Assembly: GCF_027307225.1 (NCBI RefSeq) | Contig: NZ_DAHUXJ010000149.1 | Location: forward strand, 1 to 64,000 | DNA from: Bradyrhizobium sp. | Lineage (GTDB): Bacteria; Pseudomonadota; Alphaproteobacteria; Rhizobiales; Xanthobacteraceae | Direction: 5' to 3' | DNA: 64,000 nucleotides | Shown: positions 12,139-20,593 of the stretch, in pieces | Position numbering within the stretch: position 1 is the first letter of the stretch | Layout: every line of letters begins with the position of its first letter | Translations under genes and position numbers: made by a program | Notes under the pieces: model-generated | What the model was told of the DNA's origin: nothing | The model's input: only the letters and a program-made list of their open reading frames with translations | Database searches by the model: none

Positions 12139-12528
12139 ATGTCCACGGACCTGAAATACCTGGCTTTTACTGCCATCCTGACGGCCTCGTTATGGATTCC
12201 CTATATCGCCTGCCAGGTCATGACGAACGGCAATCTGACCCCGCAGAATTATGTCGACCCCTCACCCCGAAAGGTCCCGTTGTGGGGGATGCGCGCGAAC
12301 CGCGCTCACCTGAATGCAGTGGAGACACTCGCGCCGTTCGCGGTGCTGGTGATTGTTATTCACCTCGCTGGCAAGGCCAACGCCACGACAGCTTTCTGGG
12401 CGATTGTCTTCTTCTGGACCAGGGTGGTCCACGCCGTCGTCTACTGGGTCGGCATTCCGTATGTGCGGACGCTGAGCTTCACGCTGGGCTATATCGCGGT
12501 TCTCGGCTTGTTCTGGGAACTCCTGTAG
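12139..12528 (+). CDS. MAPEG-family membrane protein
   Basis: A 129-residue protein with four hydrophobic segments: LAFTAILTASLWIPYIACQV, the region around LNAVETLAPFAVLVIVIHLAG, TTAFWAIVFFWTRVVHAVVYW, and TLSFTLGYIAVLGLFWELL. The sequence RANRAHLNAVETLAPF matches the MAPEG (membrane-associated eicosanoid/glutathione metabolism) consensus. Bacterial members are often glutathione-transferase-like, but the activity here is unknown. The ATG at 12139 has CAGGGGG upstream; the longer track start adds a hydrophilic stretch. The gene is followed by a very long hairpin. Confidence 0.8.
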   Translation: MSTDLKYLAFTAILTASLWIPYIACQVMTNGNLTPQNYVDPSPRKVPLWGMRANRAHLNAVETLAPFAVLVIVIHLAGKANATTAFWAIVFFWTRVVHAVVYWVGIPYVRTLSFTLGYIAVLGLFWELL

Positions 12529-12589
12529 CAACCGATCTGCAAGGATTGACGGGGGGGTTGGGGTGGCTCAGGCCGGCGGGCCTAAAGTC

Positions 12590-12650
12590 GTACCTAGTCC
12601 AATGGGAGACCCCCCGGCAGAGCCGGGGGGTCTCCCATTGGACCAGGTAC
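12590..12650. repeat. Near-perfect 29-base-arm palindrome with a 3-base loop
   Basis: The left arm starts GTACCTAGTCCAATGGGAGA and ends CCCCCCGGC; the right arm is its complement with a single mismatch (TAG versus TGG). Only AGA separates them. There is no T-run on either side, so it is not a classical intrinsic terminator, although it would form an extremely stable RNA hairpin between the MAPEG gene and the next gene. It may be an extragenic palindromic repeat. Confidence 0.9.
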
Positions 12651-12744
12651 GCCAAATTGACTTGCCTTTGTATGGCGGGGGGAGAAGATTCGCGCCCGCA
12701 ATCACGTGAGAAAACCCTCAAGCAAAACCTAAAGGGGGAAAGCC

Positions 12745-13743
12745 ATGAATGATCTGAGCCGCCGCAACCTGCTGGCCGGTGTTGCCGCCATCGGCGCCGC
12801 ATCCGTCCTTCCGCTTGCCTCGGAAGACGCCCATGCGACCGCATCTGCGGCTACCGACCAGGCGCCGGGCTTCTATCGCTACAAGGTCGGCAGCATCGAA
12901 TGCACGTCGATCAACGACGGCGCGCGCACGTTTCCGCTGCCGGACAACTGGGTCACCAATGTCAGCAAGGATCAGGCGATCGCGGCTGCGGAGGCCGCCT
13001 ACATGCCGAAGGGCATGGTGACGGTGCCGTTCAATCCGCAACTCATCAATACCGGCAGCAAGCTCATCCTGCTCGACTGCGGCAATGGCATCTCGGCTCT
13101 CAATGCGACCAAGGGTCAGGCCGGCCGCTTGTTGCAAAATCTTGCCGCGGCCGGCATCGATCCCAAGAGTATCGACGCCGTCGTCGTGTCTCACTTGCAT
13201 CCGGACCACACCAACGGCATCCGCGCCGCCGACAATTCGATGGCATTCCCGAATGCCGAGATCATGGTGCCGGCGAAGGACTGGGATTTCTGGATGAGCG
13301 AGGAAAATGCCGCCAAGGCTCAATCCAATCCGATGATGAAGAACTACTTCGCCAACGTGAAGAAGATCTACACCGGCATCGAAAAGAACGTGACGAAGTA
13401 CGATTGGGACAAGGAAGTTGTGCCGGGTCTGACGTCGATCGGCACGCCCGGTCACACACCGGGACACACTTCGTTTGCGCTGGCTTCGGGTAACTCGAAG
13501 ATCCTGATCGCGGTCGACGTGACCAATATCCCCGAGTTCTTCCTGCGCAATCCGGATTGGCACGTTGCCTATGACGCCGATCCCGAACTCGCCCAGAAGA
13601 CCCGGCACAAGTTCTATGACATGGCCGCGGCGGAAAAGGCGACCGTGGTCGGCTTCCACTTCCCGTTCCCCGCGGTCGGTCACGTCGAGAAGGACGGCAA
13701 CGGCTATCGGCTCATTCCGGTCGCTTTCAATCCGGTGCTTTAA
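12745..13743 (+). CDS. Tat-exported metallo-beta-lactamase-fold protein
   Basis: A 332-residue protein. The N-terminus SRRNLLAGVAAIGAASVLPLA is a twin-arginine signal, and processing would leave a periplasmic enzyme. The metallo-beta-lactamase metal motif is VVSHLHPDHTNG (HxHxDH, around residues 150-156), with further ligands in GTPGHTPGHTSF and AVDVTN, and a late GFHFPFP histidine. Such proteins include quorum-quenching lactonases and other hydrolases; the substrate is unknown. A strong AAGGGGGAAAG precedes the ATG, and a clear terminator follows. Export through Tat fits the tatABC genes at 32-34 kb. Confidence 0.82.
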   Translation: MNDLSRRNLLAGVAAIGAASVLPLASEDAHATASAATDQAPGFYRYKVGSIECTSINDGARTFPLPDNWVTNVSKDQAIAAAEAAYMPKGMVTVPFNPQLINTGSKLILLDCGNGISALNATKGQAGRLLQNLAAAGIDPKSIDAVVVSHLHPDHTNGIRAADNSMAFPNAEIMVPAKDWDFWMSEENAAKAQSNPMMKNYFANVKKIYTGIEKNVTKYDWDKEVVPGLTSIGTPGHTPGHTSFALASGNSKILIAVDVTNIPEFFLRNPDWHVAYDADPELAQKTRHKFYDMAAAEKATVVGFHFPFPAVGHVEKDGNGYRLIPVAFNPVL

Positions 13744-13767
13744 GCCTGAATTGTTCCAGGCTTTCCC

Positions 13768-13800
13768 ATCAGGCCGCCTCCGGGCGGCCTGATTTTTGTT
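13768..13800 (+). terminator. Intrinsic terminator after the MBL-fold gene
   Basis: Eleven-base arms ATCAGGCCGCC and GGCGGCCTGAT around TCCG, followed by TTTTTGTT, starting 25 bases after the stop codon. Textbook rho-independent form. Confidence 0.92.
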
Positions 13801-13910
13801 CGGGAAAATGTTTCAGAAACGCGTGGTACCAATTCATGCACTTGCATCTTTCGCAGAGGTCGCTAGGTTGACTTAGAAAGCAGCCCAGCGCTTCCAGCAA
13901 AGGAAACACC

Positions 13911-14468
13911 ATGTCGAGCCCGCACCACATCCTCGTCCTCGCCGGCAGCCTCCGCAAGGAGAGCTTTACCCTCAAAATCGCCAATGCACTGGCCAAACTG
14001 GCGCCGCCTGCGCTGAGGCTCGACGTCGTCATGCCGCACGGGATTTCTTTCTTCAACCAGGATCTGGAGGCGAACCCACCGGCCGACTGGCTCGCTTTCC
14101 GCGAGCGGATTCAGAAGTCGGCGGCCGTGATCTTTGTGACGCCCGAATATAACCGCTCCATTTCGGGCGTCTTGAAAAACGCCATCGACGTCGCTTCGCG
14201 GCCCTACGGCAAGAGTTCGTTCCTCGGCAAGCCTGTCGGTATCATTTCCAATTCGCCAGGGCCGCTCGGCGGCGTTTCCGCCGCCAAGCACTTGCAGAAT
14301 ATTCTGCCGGGCATTTCCGGCCCGATCATGGGGCAGCCCGAGATGTATCTGAATGGCGTGGGCGATGCCTTCGATGAAAAGGGCCACCTCATCAAGGAAT
14401 CCCTGCAGAAGGTGCTTCAGCAATATCTGGATGCTTTCGCCGCCTTCGTCGAAAAGCAGAACGGATAG
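13911..14468 (+). CDS. NADPH-dependent FMN reductase family protein
   Basis: A 185-residue flavodoxin-like reductase. The FMN phosphate loop is at the start (HHILVLAGSLRKESF). The family signature TPEYNRSISGVLKNAIDVAS lies around residues 81-100, and GKPVGIISNSPGPLGG follows. Relatives include the ChrR/YieF quinone and chromate reductases, which carry out two-electron reduction and limit oxidative stress; the natural substrate is not determined. AAAGGAAAC precedes the ATG. It is isolated from the previous gene by a terminator. Confidence 0.88.
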   Translation: MSSPHHILVLAGSLRKESFTLKIANALAKLAPPALRLDVVMPHGISFFNQDLEANPPADWLAFRERIQKSAAVIFVTPEYNRSISGVLKNAIDVASRPYGKSSFLGKPVGIISNSPGPLGGVSAAKHLQNILPGISGPIMGQPEMYLNGVGDAFDEKGHLIKESLQKVLQQYLDAFAAFVEKQNG

Positions 14469-14551
14469 GCGAGGCCCGTTTGGGTTCGAGCTTTCGCGGG
14501 TTTCGGGGCACGCTTAGGATTCCCTTAACCCCGCGGGCGCATCTTGCGCCC

Positions 14552-14869
14552 ATGGTATCGCGCAGACGTCTCAAGTCGTTTCTGACAGGTTTTGCCCTCT
14601 ATTCGATGGCGGCGGGAATGATCGGCTATTTCTGGGTCAACGCCTACACCGGAAGATATGGGTTGAATGCACGGCAGGAACTCGATCAGGAAGTCATCAC
14701 GCTGACGGCTGAACTGGCGCGTCTGAAAAAAGAGCGCAGCGAAGGCGAACAACGCGTCTCGCTGTTGCGCTCCGACCGGCTCGACCCTGATATGCTCGAC
14801 GAACGCGCGCGCTACCAGCTCGATTATGCCGACCCGCACGATCTCATTCGGATAATCCATTCGAATTGA
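14552..14869 (+). CDS. ftsB: FtsB/DivIC-type septum formation protein
   Basis: A 105-residue bitopic protein: a short basic cytoplasmic start (VSRRRLKSF), one membrane helix (LTGFALYSMAAGMIGYFWV), then a coiled coil (LDQEVITLTAELARLKKERSE) and the ERARYQLDYADPHDLI tail typical of FtsB. FtsB forms a complex with FtsL and FtsQ in the divisome. The upstream neighbour is an unrelated reductase and the downstream one is the PDH cluster; eno lies further upstream, as in many alphaproteobacteria. The start at 14552 is chosen over 14480, because the extra residues are not conserved-looking. Confidence 0.88.
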   Translation: MVSRRRLKSFLTGFALYSMAAGMIGYFWVNAYTGRYGLNARQELDQEVITLTAELARLKKERSEGEQRVSLLRSDRLDPDMLDERARYQLDYADPHDLIRIIHSN

Positions 14870-14890
14870 TCTTCAAATTACAAATTTCTC

Positions 14891-14904
14891 CGAAATAGAT
14901 TTCG
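14891..14904. promoter_or_regulatory. Dyad CGAAAT-N2-ATTTCG upstream of pdhA
   Basis: A 14-base palindrome in an AT-rich stretch about 125 bases before pdhA. It could be an operator or part of the promoter region; no matching regulator is identified. Confidence 0.25.
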
Positions 14905-15027
14905 AAAATGTCGCGCCGCATTGCAGTGCGGCATGACGAGATATTTCCGGCTTACGCAAATCCTTTCAAGGCGGTTGGACTTGAGCTAGACAAAGCAAAT
15001 TCGCTTCTCTTCACTCCGGAAAACGCC

Positions 15028-16044
15028 ATGGCCCCTCCCAAAAAAAGCGCCGCCAATGAAACCGCTGAGGAGCAGGGGGCGCCGCCTCCCTTCACCAGGG
15101 AACAGGAGTTAAAGGCGCTAAGGGACATGCTGCTGATCCGCCGGTTCGAGGAAAAGGCCGGTCAGCTTTACGGCATGGGGGCGATCGGCGGCTTCTGCCA
15201 CCTCTATATCGGTCAGGAAGCGGTCGTCGTCGGTATGCAGATGGCCTTAAAGAAGGGCGATCAAGTCATAACAGGATACCGTGACCACGGGCATATGCTC
15301 GCGTGCGGGATGGATGCCAAGGGCGTGATGGCTGAATTAACCGGACGCCGTGGCGGCTATTCCAAGGGCAAGGGCGGCTCGATGCACATGTTCAGCAAGG
15401 CCGAGAATTTCTACGGCGGCCATGGCATCGTCGGCGCGCAGGTGTCGCTCGGCACGGGGCTCGCATTCGCCAACCGTTATCGCGGCAACGATTTTGTCAG
15501 CCTGGCCTATTTCGGCGACGGCGCCTCCAACCAGGGCCAGGTCTATGAGAGCTTCAACATGGCGGAGCTCTGGAAACTGCCGGTGATCTACGTCATCGAG
15601 AACAACCGTTACGCCATGGGCACCTCGGTGACGCGCTCATCGGCCCAGACCGATTTCTCCAAGCGCGGCGCTTCCTTCAACATTCCGGGCGACCAGGTCG
15701 ACGGCATGGACGTTCGTGCGGTCAAGGCCGCTGCCGACAAGGCGGTCGCCTGGTGCCGCGCCGCCAAGGGGCCGTACATCCTGGAAATGCAAACCTATCG
15801 CTATCGCGGCCATTCGATGTCGGATCCGGCGAAATATCGCACCCGTGAGGAAGTCGAAAAGGTGCGTCACGATCAGGATCCGATCGAACAGGTCCGCAAC
15901 CGTTTGCTTGCGGCGAAGATGAGCGAGGACGAGTTGAAGAAGATCGATGCAGAGGTTCGCCAGGTCGTCAATGAGGCGGCGGATTTCGCGCAGCACGATC
16001 CCGAGCCGGACGTGTCCGAGCTTTATACCGACGTCTATCGATAA
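15028..16044 (+). CDS. pdhA: Pyruvate dehydrogenase E1 component, alpha subunit
   Basis: With PdhB it forms the thiamine-diphosphate E1 enzyme that decarboxylates pyruvate and acetylates the lipoyl groups of E2. The 338-residue protein has the ThDP motif AYFGDGASNQGQVYESFNMA (GDG...N) and downstream VIENNRYAMGT, plus RYRGHSMSDPAKYRTREEV, the region equivalent to the regulated loops in mitochondria. The start MAPPKKSA at 15028 matches relatives; the longer frame from 14908 is rejected. The gene opens the tight pdhA-pdhB-pdhC-lpd cluster. Confidence 0.97.
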   Translation: MAPPKKSAANETAEEQGAPPPFTREQELKALRDMLLIRRFEEKAGQLYGMGAIGGFCHLYIGQEAVVVGMQMALKKGDQVITGYRDHGHMLACGMDAKGVMAELTGRRGGYSKGKGGSMHMFSKAENFYGGHGIVGAQVSLGTGLAFANRYRGNDFVSLAYFGDGASNQGQVYESFNMAELWKLPVIYVIENNRYAMGTSVTRSSAQTDFSKRGASFNIPGDQVDGMDVRAVKAAADKAVAWCRAAKGPYILEMQTYRYRGHSMSDPAKYRTREEVEKVRHDQDPIEQVRNRLLAAKMSEDELKKIDAEVRQVVNEAADFAQHDPEPDVSELYTDVYR

Positions 16045-16079
16045 GCGTTCGTAGCGCGGCTTAAAATTGCGGAGTTGAT

Positions 16080-17468
16080 ATGCCCATTCAAGTTCTCATG
16101 CCTGCGCTCTCGCCGACGATGGAGAAAGGCAACCTCGCCAAGTGGCTGAAGAAGGAAGGCGAGACGATCAAGTCGGGCGATGTGATCGCCGAGATCGAGA
16201 CCGACAAGGCGACGATGGAAGTCGAGGCGACCGACGAGGGAACGCTCGGCAGGATCCTGATCCCGGAAGGCACCGCGGACGTTGCCGTGAACACGCCGAT
16301 TGCAACCATCTTGGCCGACGGTGAAAGCGCGTCCGACCTCGCCAAGGTGCCGGCCCCCGCGGCCGCGAAACAAGAGAAGCCCGCCGATGCGCCCGCTGCA
16401 CCGGCGGCGAAGAGCGAACCCGCCGCCGCTCCGGCGGCGCCGAGCGCTGTTGCTCCGCCCGATCCGGAAATTCCCGCCGGCACCGAGATGGTGACCATGA
16501 CCATCCGCGATGCGTTGCGCGATGCCATGGCGGAGGAAATGCGGCGCGACCCGGACGTGTTCCTGATGGGCGAAGAGGTCGCCGAATATCAGGGCGCCTA
16601 CAAGGTCAGCCAGGGACTGTTGCAGGAGTTCAGCGCCCGGCGCGTGATCGATACGCCGATCACCGAGCATGGCTTTGCCGGCATTGGCGTTGGCGCGGCG
16701 ATGAGCGGCCTGAAGCCGATCGTCGAGTTCATGACCTTCAATTTCGCCATGCAGGCGATCGACCAGATCATCAATTCGGCGGCGAAGACACTCTACATGT
16801 CGGGCGGCCAGATGGGCTGCGCCATCGTCTTCCGCGGCCCGAATGGCGCGGCCGCCCGCGTCGCCGCCCAGCACAGCCAGGACTACGCCGCCTGGTATTC
16901 GCAGGTCCCGGGCCTGAAGGTGATCGCGCCGTTCTCGGCTGCCGATTACAAGGGCTTGCTGAAGGCGGCGATCCGCGATCCCAACCCGGTGATCTTCCTC
17001 GAGAACGAAATGCTCTACGGTCACACCGGCGAGATACCGAAGCTGGACGACTATGTGATCCCGATCGGCAAGGCGCGTGTGGCGCGAACTGGCAACCACG
17101 TGACGATCATCTCGTGGTCCATGGGCATGAGTTACGCGCTGAAAGCCGCCGACGAGTTGGCGAAGGAAGGCATCGAGGCCGAGATCGTCGACCTCAGGAC
17201 CATCCGCCCGCTCGATACCGAGACCATCGTCGCATCGGTCAGGAAGACGGGACGCGCCGTCACCGTCGAGGAAGGCTGGCAGCAGAGCGGTGTCGGCGCC
17301 GAAGTCGCAGCAAGGATCATGGAGCACGCCTTCGACTATCTCGATGCGCCGGTGACGCGCGTCTCGGGCAAGGATGTGCCGATGCCTTACGCGGCCAACC
17401 TGGAAAAGCTCGCACTGCCTTCGGTGGCCGAAGTGGTCGCGGCGGCCAAAGCTGTTTGTTATCGCTGA
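16080..17468 (+). CDS. pdhB: Pyruvate dehydrogenase E1 component, beta subunit, with N-terminal lipoyl domain
   Basis: A 462-residue protein. Residues 1-80 form a lipoyl domain with the lipoylated lysine in [11 protein letters not shown] (Lys43). A flexible Ala/Pro-rich linker follows to about residue 135. The rest is the E1-beta transketolase-type domain ([45 protein letters not shown]). A lipoyl domain on E1-beta is known from alphaproteobacterial PDH complexes and is absent from most others. The lipoyl part is very similar to that of the next gene. GGAG precedes the ATG, 35 bases after pdhA. Confidence 0.97.
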   Translation: MPIQVLMPALSPTMEKGNLAKWLKKEGETIKSGDVIAEIETDKATMEVEATDEGTLGRILIPEGTADVAVNTPIATILADGESASDLAKVPAPAAAKQEKPADAPAAPAAKSEPAAAPAAPSAVAPPDPEIPAGTEMVTMTIRDALRDAMAEEMRRDPDVFLMGEEVAEYQGAYKVSQGLLQEFSARRVIDTPITEHGFAGIGVGAAMSGLKPIVEFMTFNFAMQAIDQIINSAAKTLYMSGGQMGCAIVFRGPNGAAARVAAQHSQDYAAWYSQVPGLKVIAPFSAADYKGLLKAAIRDPNPVIFLENEMLYGHTGEIPKLDDYVIPIGKARVARTGNHVTIISWSMGMSYALKAADELAKEGIEAEIVDLRTIRPLDTETIVASVRKTGRAVTVEEGWQQSGVGAEVAARIMEHAFDYLDAPVTRVSGKDVPMPYAANLEKLALPSVAEVVAAAKAVCYR

Positions 17469-17486
17469 CTGAGCGGGGCCTAGCAC

Positions 17487-18833
17487 ATGCCGATCAATAT
17501 TCTGATGCCCGCACTGTCGCCGACGATGGAGAAGGGCAATCTCGCCAAGTGGCTCAAGAAGGAAGGCGATCAGGTCAAGTCCGGCGACGTGATCGCGGAG
17601 ATCGAGACCGACAAGGCGACCATGGAGGTCGAGGCGGTCGATGAGGGCACCATCGCGAAGATCCTCGTGCCTGAAGGCACCCAGGACGTCGCCGTCAACG
17701 ATGTGATCGCGGTGCTGGCCGGCGATGGCGAAGATGTGAAATCCGCCAGCGCATCGGCGGCCGCAAAGCCCGCACCGGCACCGGCCAAGACTGAAGCTCC
17801 TCCGCCAAAGCCGGCATCGCCAGCGCCGGCTGCCGCGCCAGCTCCGCAACCCGCCGCAGCACCTCCGCAGCAGGCGGTATCCCCCGCACCACAGGCCAAT
17901 GGCCAAGGGCGCACCTTCTCGTCGCCGCTCGCGCGGCGCCTGGCCAAGGAAGCCGGCATCGACGTTGCGCGCATCGCCGGTACGGGTCCGCATGGTCGCG
18001 TCATCGCGCGCGACGTCGCGGAGGCCAAATCCGGCAAAGGGCTCAAAGCGCCGGCGGCGATACCGGGCGCGGGACCCGCACTCGCACCGTCGATGTCGGA
18101 CAAGCAGATTCTCGCGCTGTTCGAGCCGGGCAGCTACGAGATCGTGCCGCATGACGGTATGCGCCGCACGATTGCGCAGCGACTCACGGCTGCGGTGCAG
18201 ACCATTCCGACGTTCTATCTCACGATCGACTGCGAGATCGGCAAGCTCGTGGCCGCGCGCGAGGAGATCAATGCGGCCGCGCCGAAGGACAAGGAGAAGA
18301 AGCCGCTCTACAAGCTCTCGGTCAATGACTTCGTCATCAAGGCGATGGCGGTCGCGTTGCAGAAGATTCCCAATTGCAATGTGAGCTGGACCGAAGGCGG
18401 CATGGTCAAGCACAAGCACTCGGATATCGGAGTTGCGGTCGCCATGCCAGGCGGCCTGATCACACCGATCATCCGCAAGGCCGAAACCAAGACGCTGTCG
18501 GCGATCTCGAACGAGATGAAGGACTTTGCCGCCCGCGCGCGGGCCCGCAAGCTCAAACCGGAAGAATACCAGGGCGGCACCACGGCCGTGTCCAATCTCG
18601 GCATGTACGGCATCAATCACTTCACCGCCGTGATCAATCCGCCGCACGCCACGATCCTGGCGGTCGGCACCAGCGAGGAGCGTCCCGTTGTGCGCGGCGG
18701 CAAGATCGAGATCGCCCAGATGATGAGCGTGACGTTGTCGTGCGATCACCGCGCGATCGACGGAGCGCTTGGCGCCGAGTTGATCGGCGCCTTCAAGACG
18801 CTGATTGAAAACCCCGTGATGATGATGGTGTGA
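17487..18833 (+). CDS. pdhC: Dihydrolipoyl acetyltransferase (PDH E2)
   Basis: Core-forming subunit of the PDH complex that transfers the acetyl group from lipoate to CoA. The 448-residue order is: lipoyl domain (residues 1-80, Lys43 in ETDKATME), Ala/Pro linker, peripheral-subunit-binding domain (about 148-185, [19 protein letters not shown] and GPHGRV), second linker, then the catalytic domain ending with [14 protein letters not shown], which holds the active-site His and Asp. It starts 18 bases after pdhB, and its stop codon is nearly fused to the lpd start. Intact. Confidence 0.97.
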   Translation: MPINILMPALSPTMEKGNLAKWLKKEGDQVKSGDVIAEIETDKATMEVEAVDEGTIAKILVPEGTQDVAVNDVIAVLAGDGEDVKSASASAAAKPAPAPAKTEAPPPKPASPAPAAAPAPQPAAAPPQQAVSPAPQANGQGRTFSSPLARRLAKEAGIDVARIAGTGPHGRVIARDVAEAKSGKGLKAPAAIPGAGPALAPSMSDKQILALFEPGSYEIVPHDGMRRTIAQRLTAAVQTIPTFYLTIDCEIGKLVAAREEINAAAPKDKEKKPLYKLSVNDFVIKAMAVALQKIPNCNVSWTEGGMVKHKHSDIGVAVAMPGGLITPIIRKAETKTLSAISNEMKDFAARARARKLKPEEYQGGTTAVSNLGMYGINHFTAVINPPHATILAVGTSEERPVVRGGKIEIAQMMSVTLSCDHRAIDGALGAELIGAFKTLIENPVMMMV

Positions 18834-18835
18834 CG

Positions 18836-20254
18836 ATGGCCGACACATCCTTTGACGTCATCATCATCGGTTCGGGTCCCGGCGGTTACGTCACTGCCAT
18901 TCGCGCGGCGCAGCTTGGTTTAAAGACTGCGATCATCGAGAAATCCTATCTCGGCGGCATCTGCCTGAACTGGGGCTGCATTCCGACCAAAGCACTGCTG
19001 CGTTCGGCCGAGATCTACCACTATATGCAGCACGCCAAGGATTACGGCCTGTCTGCCGAGAAGGTGGCCTACGATCCCAAGGCGGTCGTGCAACGCTCGC
19101 GTGGCGTCTCCAAACGCTTGAACGACGGCGTCGGCTTCCTGATGAAGAAGAACAAGGTGACGATCATCTGGGGCGAGGCGTCGATCGACGCGCCCGGCAA
19201 GATCAGCGTGAAGAAGTCCGCCGTCGAAGCGCCCAAGGGCGCGCTCGGCGAGGGCGCCTACCAGGCCAAAGACATCATCGTCGCCACCGGGGCGCGGCCG
19301 CGCGTATTGCCGGGGCTCGAGCCCGACAAGAAGCTGGTCTGGACCTATTTCGAGGCCATGGTGCCGGACAAAATGCCGAAGTCGCTGCTGGTGGTCGGCT
19401 CCGGCGCGATCGGCATCGAGTTCGCCTCGTTCTTCCACACCATGGGGGCGGAGGTCACCGTCGTTGAGGTGTTGCCGCAAATTCTCCCCGCGGAAGATGC
19501 GGAGATCGCCGGCCTCGCGCGCAAGCGCTTCGAGAAGCAGGGCATCAAGATTCTCACCAGTACCAAGGTGACGAAGCTTGAGAAGAAGAGCGATAGCGTG
19601 GTCGCTACCATCGATGACGGCAAGAAACCCCAGACAGTCGAATTCGATCGGGTGATTTCAGCCGTCGGCGTCGTCGGCAATATCGAAAACTTGGGCCTGG
19701 AAAAACTCGGCGTCAAAACCGATCGTGGCTGCATCGTCGTCGACGGCTTTGGCAAGACCAACGTGCCCGGCATCCACGCCATCGGCGACGTCGCCGGTCC
19801 GCCGATGCTGGCCCATAAGGCCGAACATGAAGGCGTGATTTGTGTCGAGGCGATCAAGGGCCTTCATCCGCATGCGCTCGACAAGAACCTGATCCCCGGT
19901 TGCACCTACTGCAATCCGCAGGTGGCCTCCGTCGGCCTTACCGAAGCGAAGGCAAAAGAGGGCGGACGTGAGATCCGCGTCGGCCGCTTCCCCTTCGTCG
20001 GCAATGGCAAGGCGATCGCGCTCGGCGAAGATCAGGGCCTCGTCAAAGTGGTCTTCGACAAGAAGACCGGACAATTGCTTGGCGCCCACATGATCGGTGC
20101 GGAAGTCACCGAATTGATCCAGGGCTATGTGGTGGCGATGAACCTCGAGACCACCGAGGAAGAGCTCATGCATACGGTGTTCCCGCATCCGACCTTGTCG
20201 GAGATGATGAAGGAAGCAGTGCTGGATGCGTATGGGCGTGTGCTGAACATCTAG
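18836..20254 (+). CDS. lpdA: Dihydrolipoyl dehydrogenase (E3)
   Basis: Re-oxidises dihydrolipoate using FAD and NAD+. The 472-residue protein has the FAD-binding start VIIIGSGPGGYVTAI, the redox disulfide in GGICLNWGCIPTKALL, an NAD-binding GSGAIGIEFASF and the C-terminal interface motif HPTLSEMMKEA with the catalytic His-Glu pair. The ATG at 18836 (MADTSFDV) is preferred over the GTG at 18830, which overlaps the pdhC stop. It is the last gene of the pdh cluster, probably translated with pdhC by coupling. Confidence 0.97.
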   Translation: MADTSFDVIIIGSGPGGYVTAIRAAQLGLKTAIIEKSYLGGICLNWGCIPTKALLRSAEIYHYMQHAKDYGLSAEKVAYDPKAVVQRSRGVSKRLNDGVGFLMKKNKVTIIWGEASIDAPGKISVKKSAVEAPKGALGEGAYQAKDIIVATGARPRVLPGLEPDKKLVWTYFEAMVPDKMPKSLLVVGSGAIGIEFASFFHTMGAEVTVVEVLPQILPAEDAEIAGLARKRFEKQGIKILTSTKVTKLEKKSDSVVATIDDGKKPQTVEFDRVISAVGVVGNIENLGLEKLGVKTDRGCIVVDGFGKTNVPGIHAIGDVAGPPMLAHKAEHEGVICVEAIKGLHPHALDKNLIPGCTYCNPQVASVGLTEAKAKEGGREIRVGRFPFVGNGKAIALGEDQGLVKVVFDKKTGQLLGAHMIGAEVTELIQGYVVAMNLETTEEELMHTVFPHPTLSEMMKEAVLDAYGRVLNI

Positions 20255-20593
20255 CCCGAGTCGGGAGCCCGAGCGGTCCCGTTGCAGTGTCTATTCGACG
20301 CAGTCGGCCACCGGCTGGCTGCCGTCGCAGTACGAAACCCAGTCCTCCCGGAAGGCTTGGCCTTCAAATAATACCTAGAAATGGTGGCTTTACCGCAACG
20401 GTTGTGTCGTGGTTGCAACACTTCCCGAACATTTAACCCTCATCCCGGCTCCTGCACCGTTGCGCCGCTTTTTAGCCACACCCCTCCATGAGATCATAAA
20501 TGCAGAAGATTTTGAGGCCCCGGTAATCGCCGCGGCGGTGGCAATGGTCCACCGATCGACCTGATGCGAGATGGCCGGGAAAACAGGTTCGCG
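20255..20593. other. 339-base gap between lpdA and ilvD
   Basis: No supported gene. On the minus strand at 20293-20378 a 27-codon frame ends GQAFREDWVSYCDGSQPVADC and then two residues and a stop. It has no start codon and looks like the tail of a decayed small protein gene. A short hairpin AAGGC-TTG-GCCTT lies near 20352. The right part should contain the ilvD promoter. Confidence 0.5.

Noticed and set aside
12479-12844. Minus-strand ORF across the long hairpin
   Set aside because: The repeated ETPR...RGVSHWTRY segments are the two arms of the palindrome read as protein.
16035-18848. 937-codon open frame on the minus strand opposite pdhB and pdhC
   Set aside because: It is His/Arg/Gly-rich and low complexity, spans two genes with strong motif evidence, and arises from the GC-rich codon bias of the plus strand.
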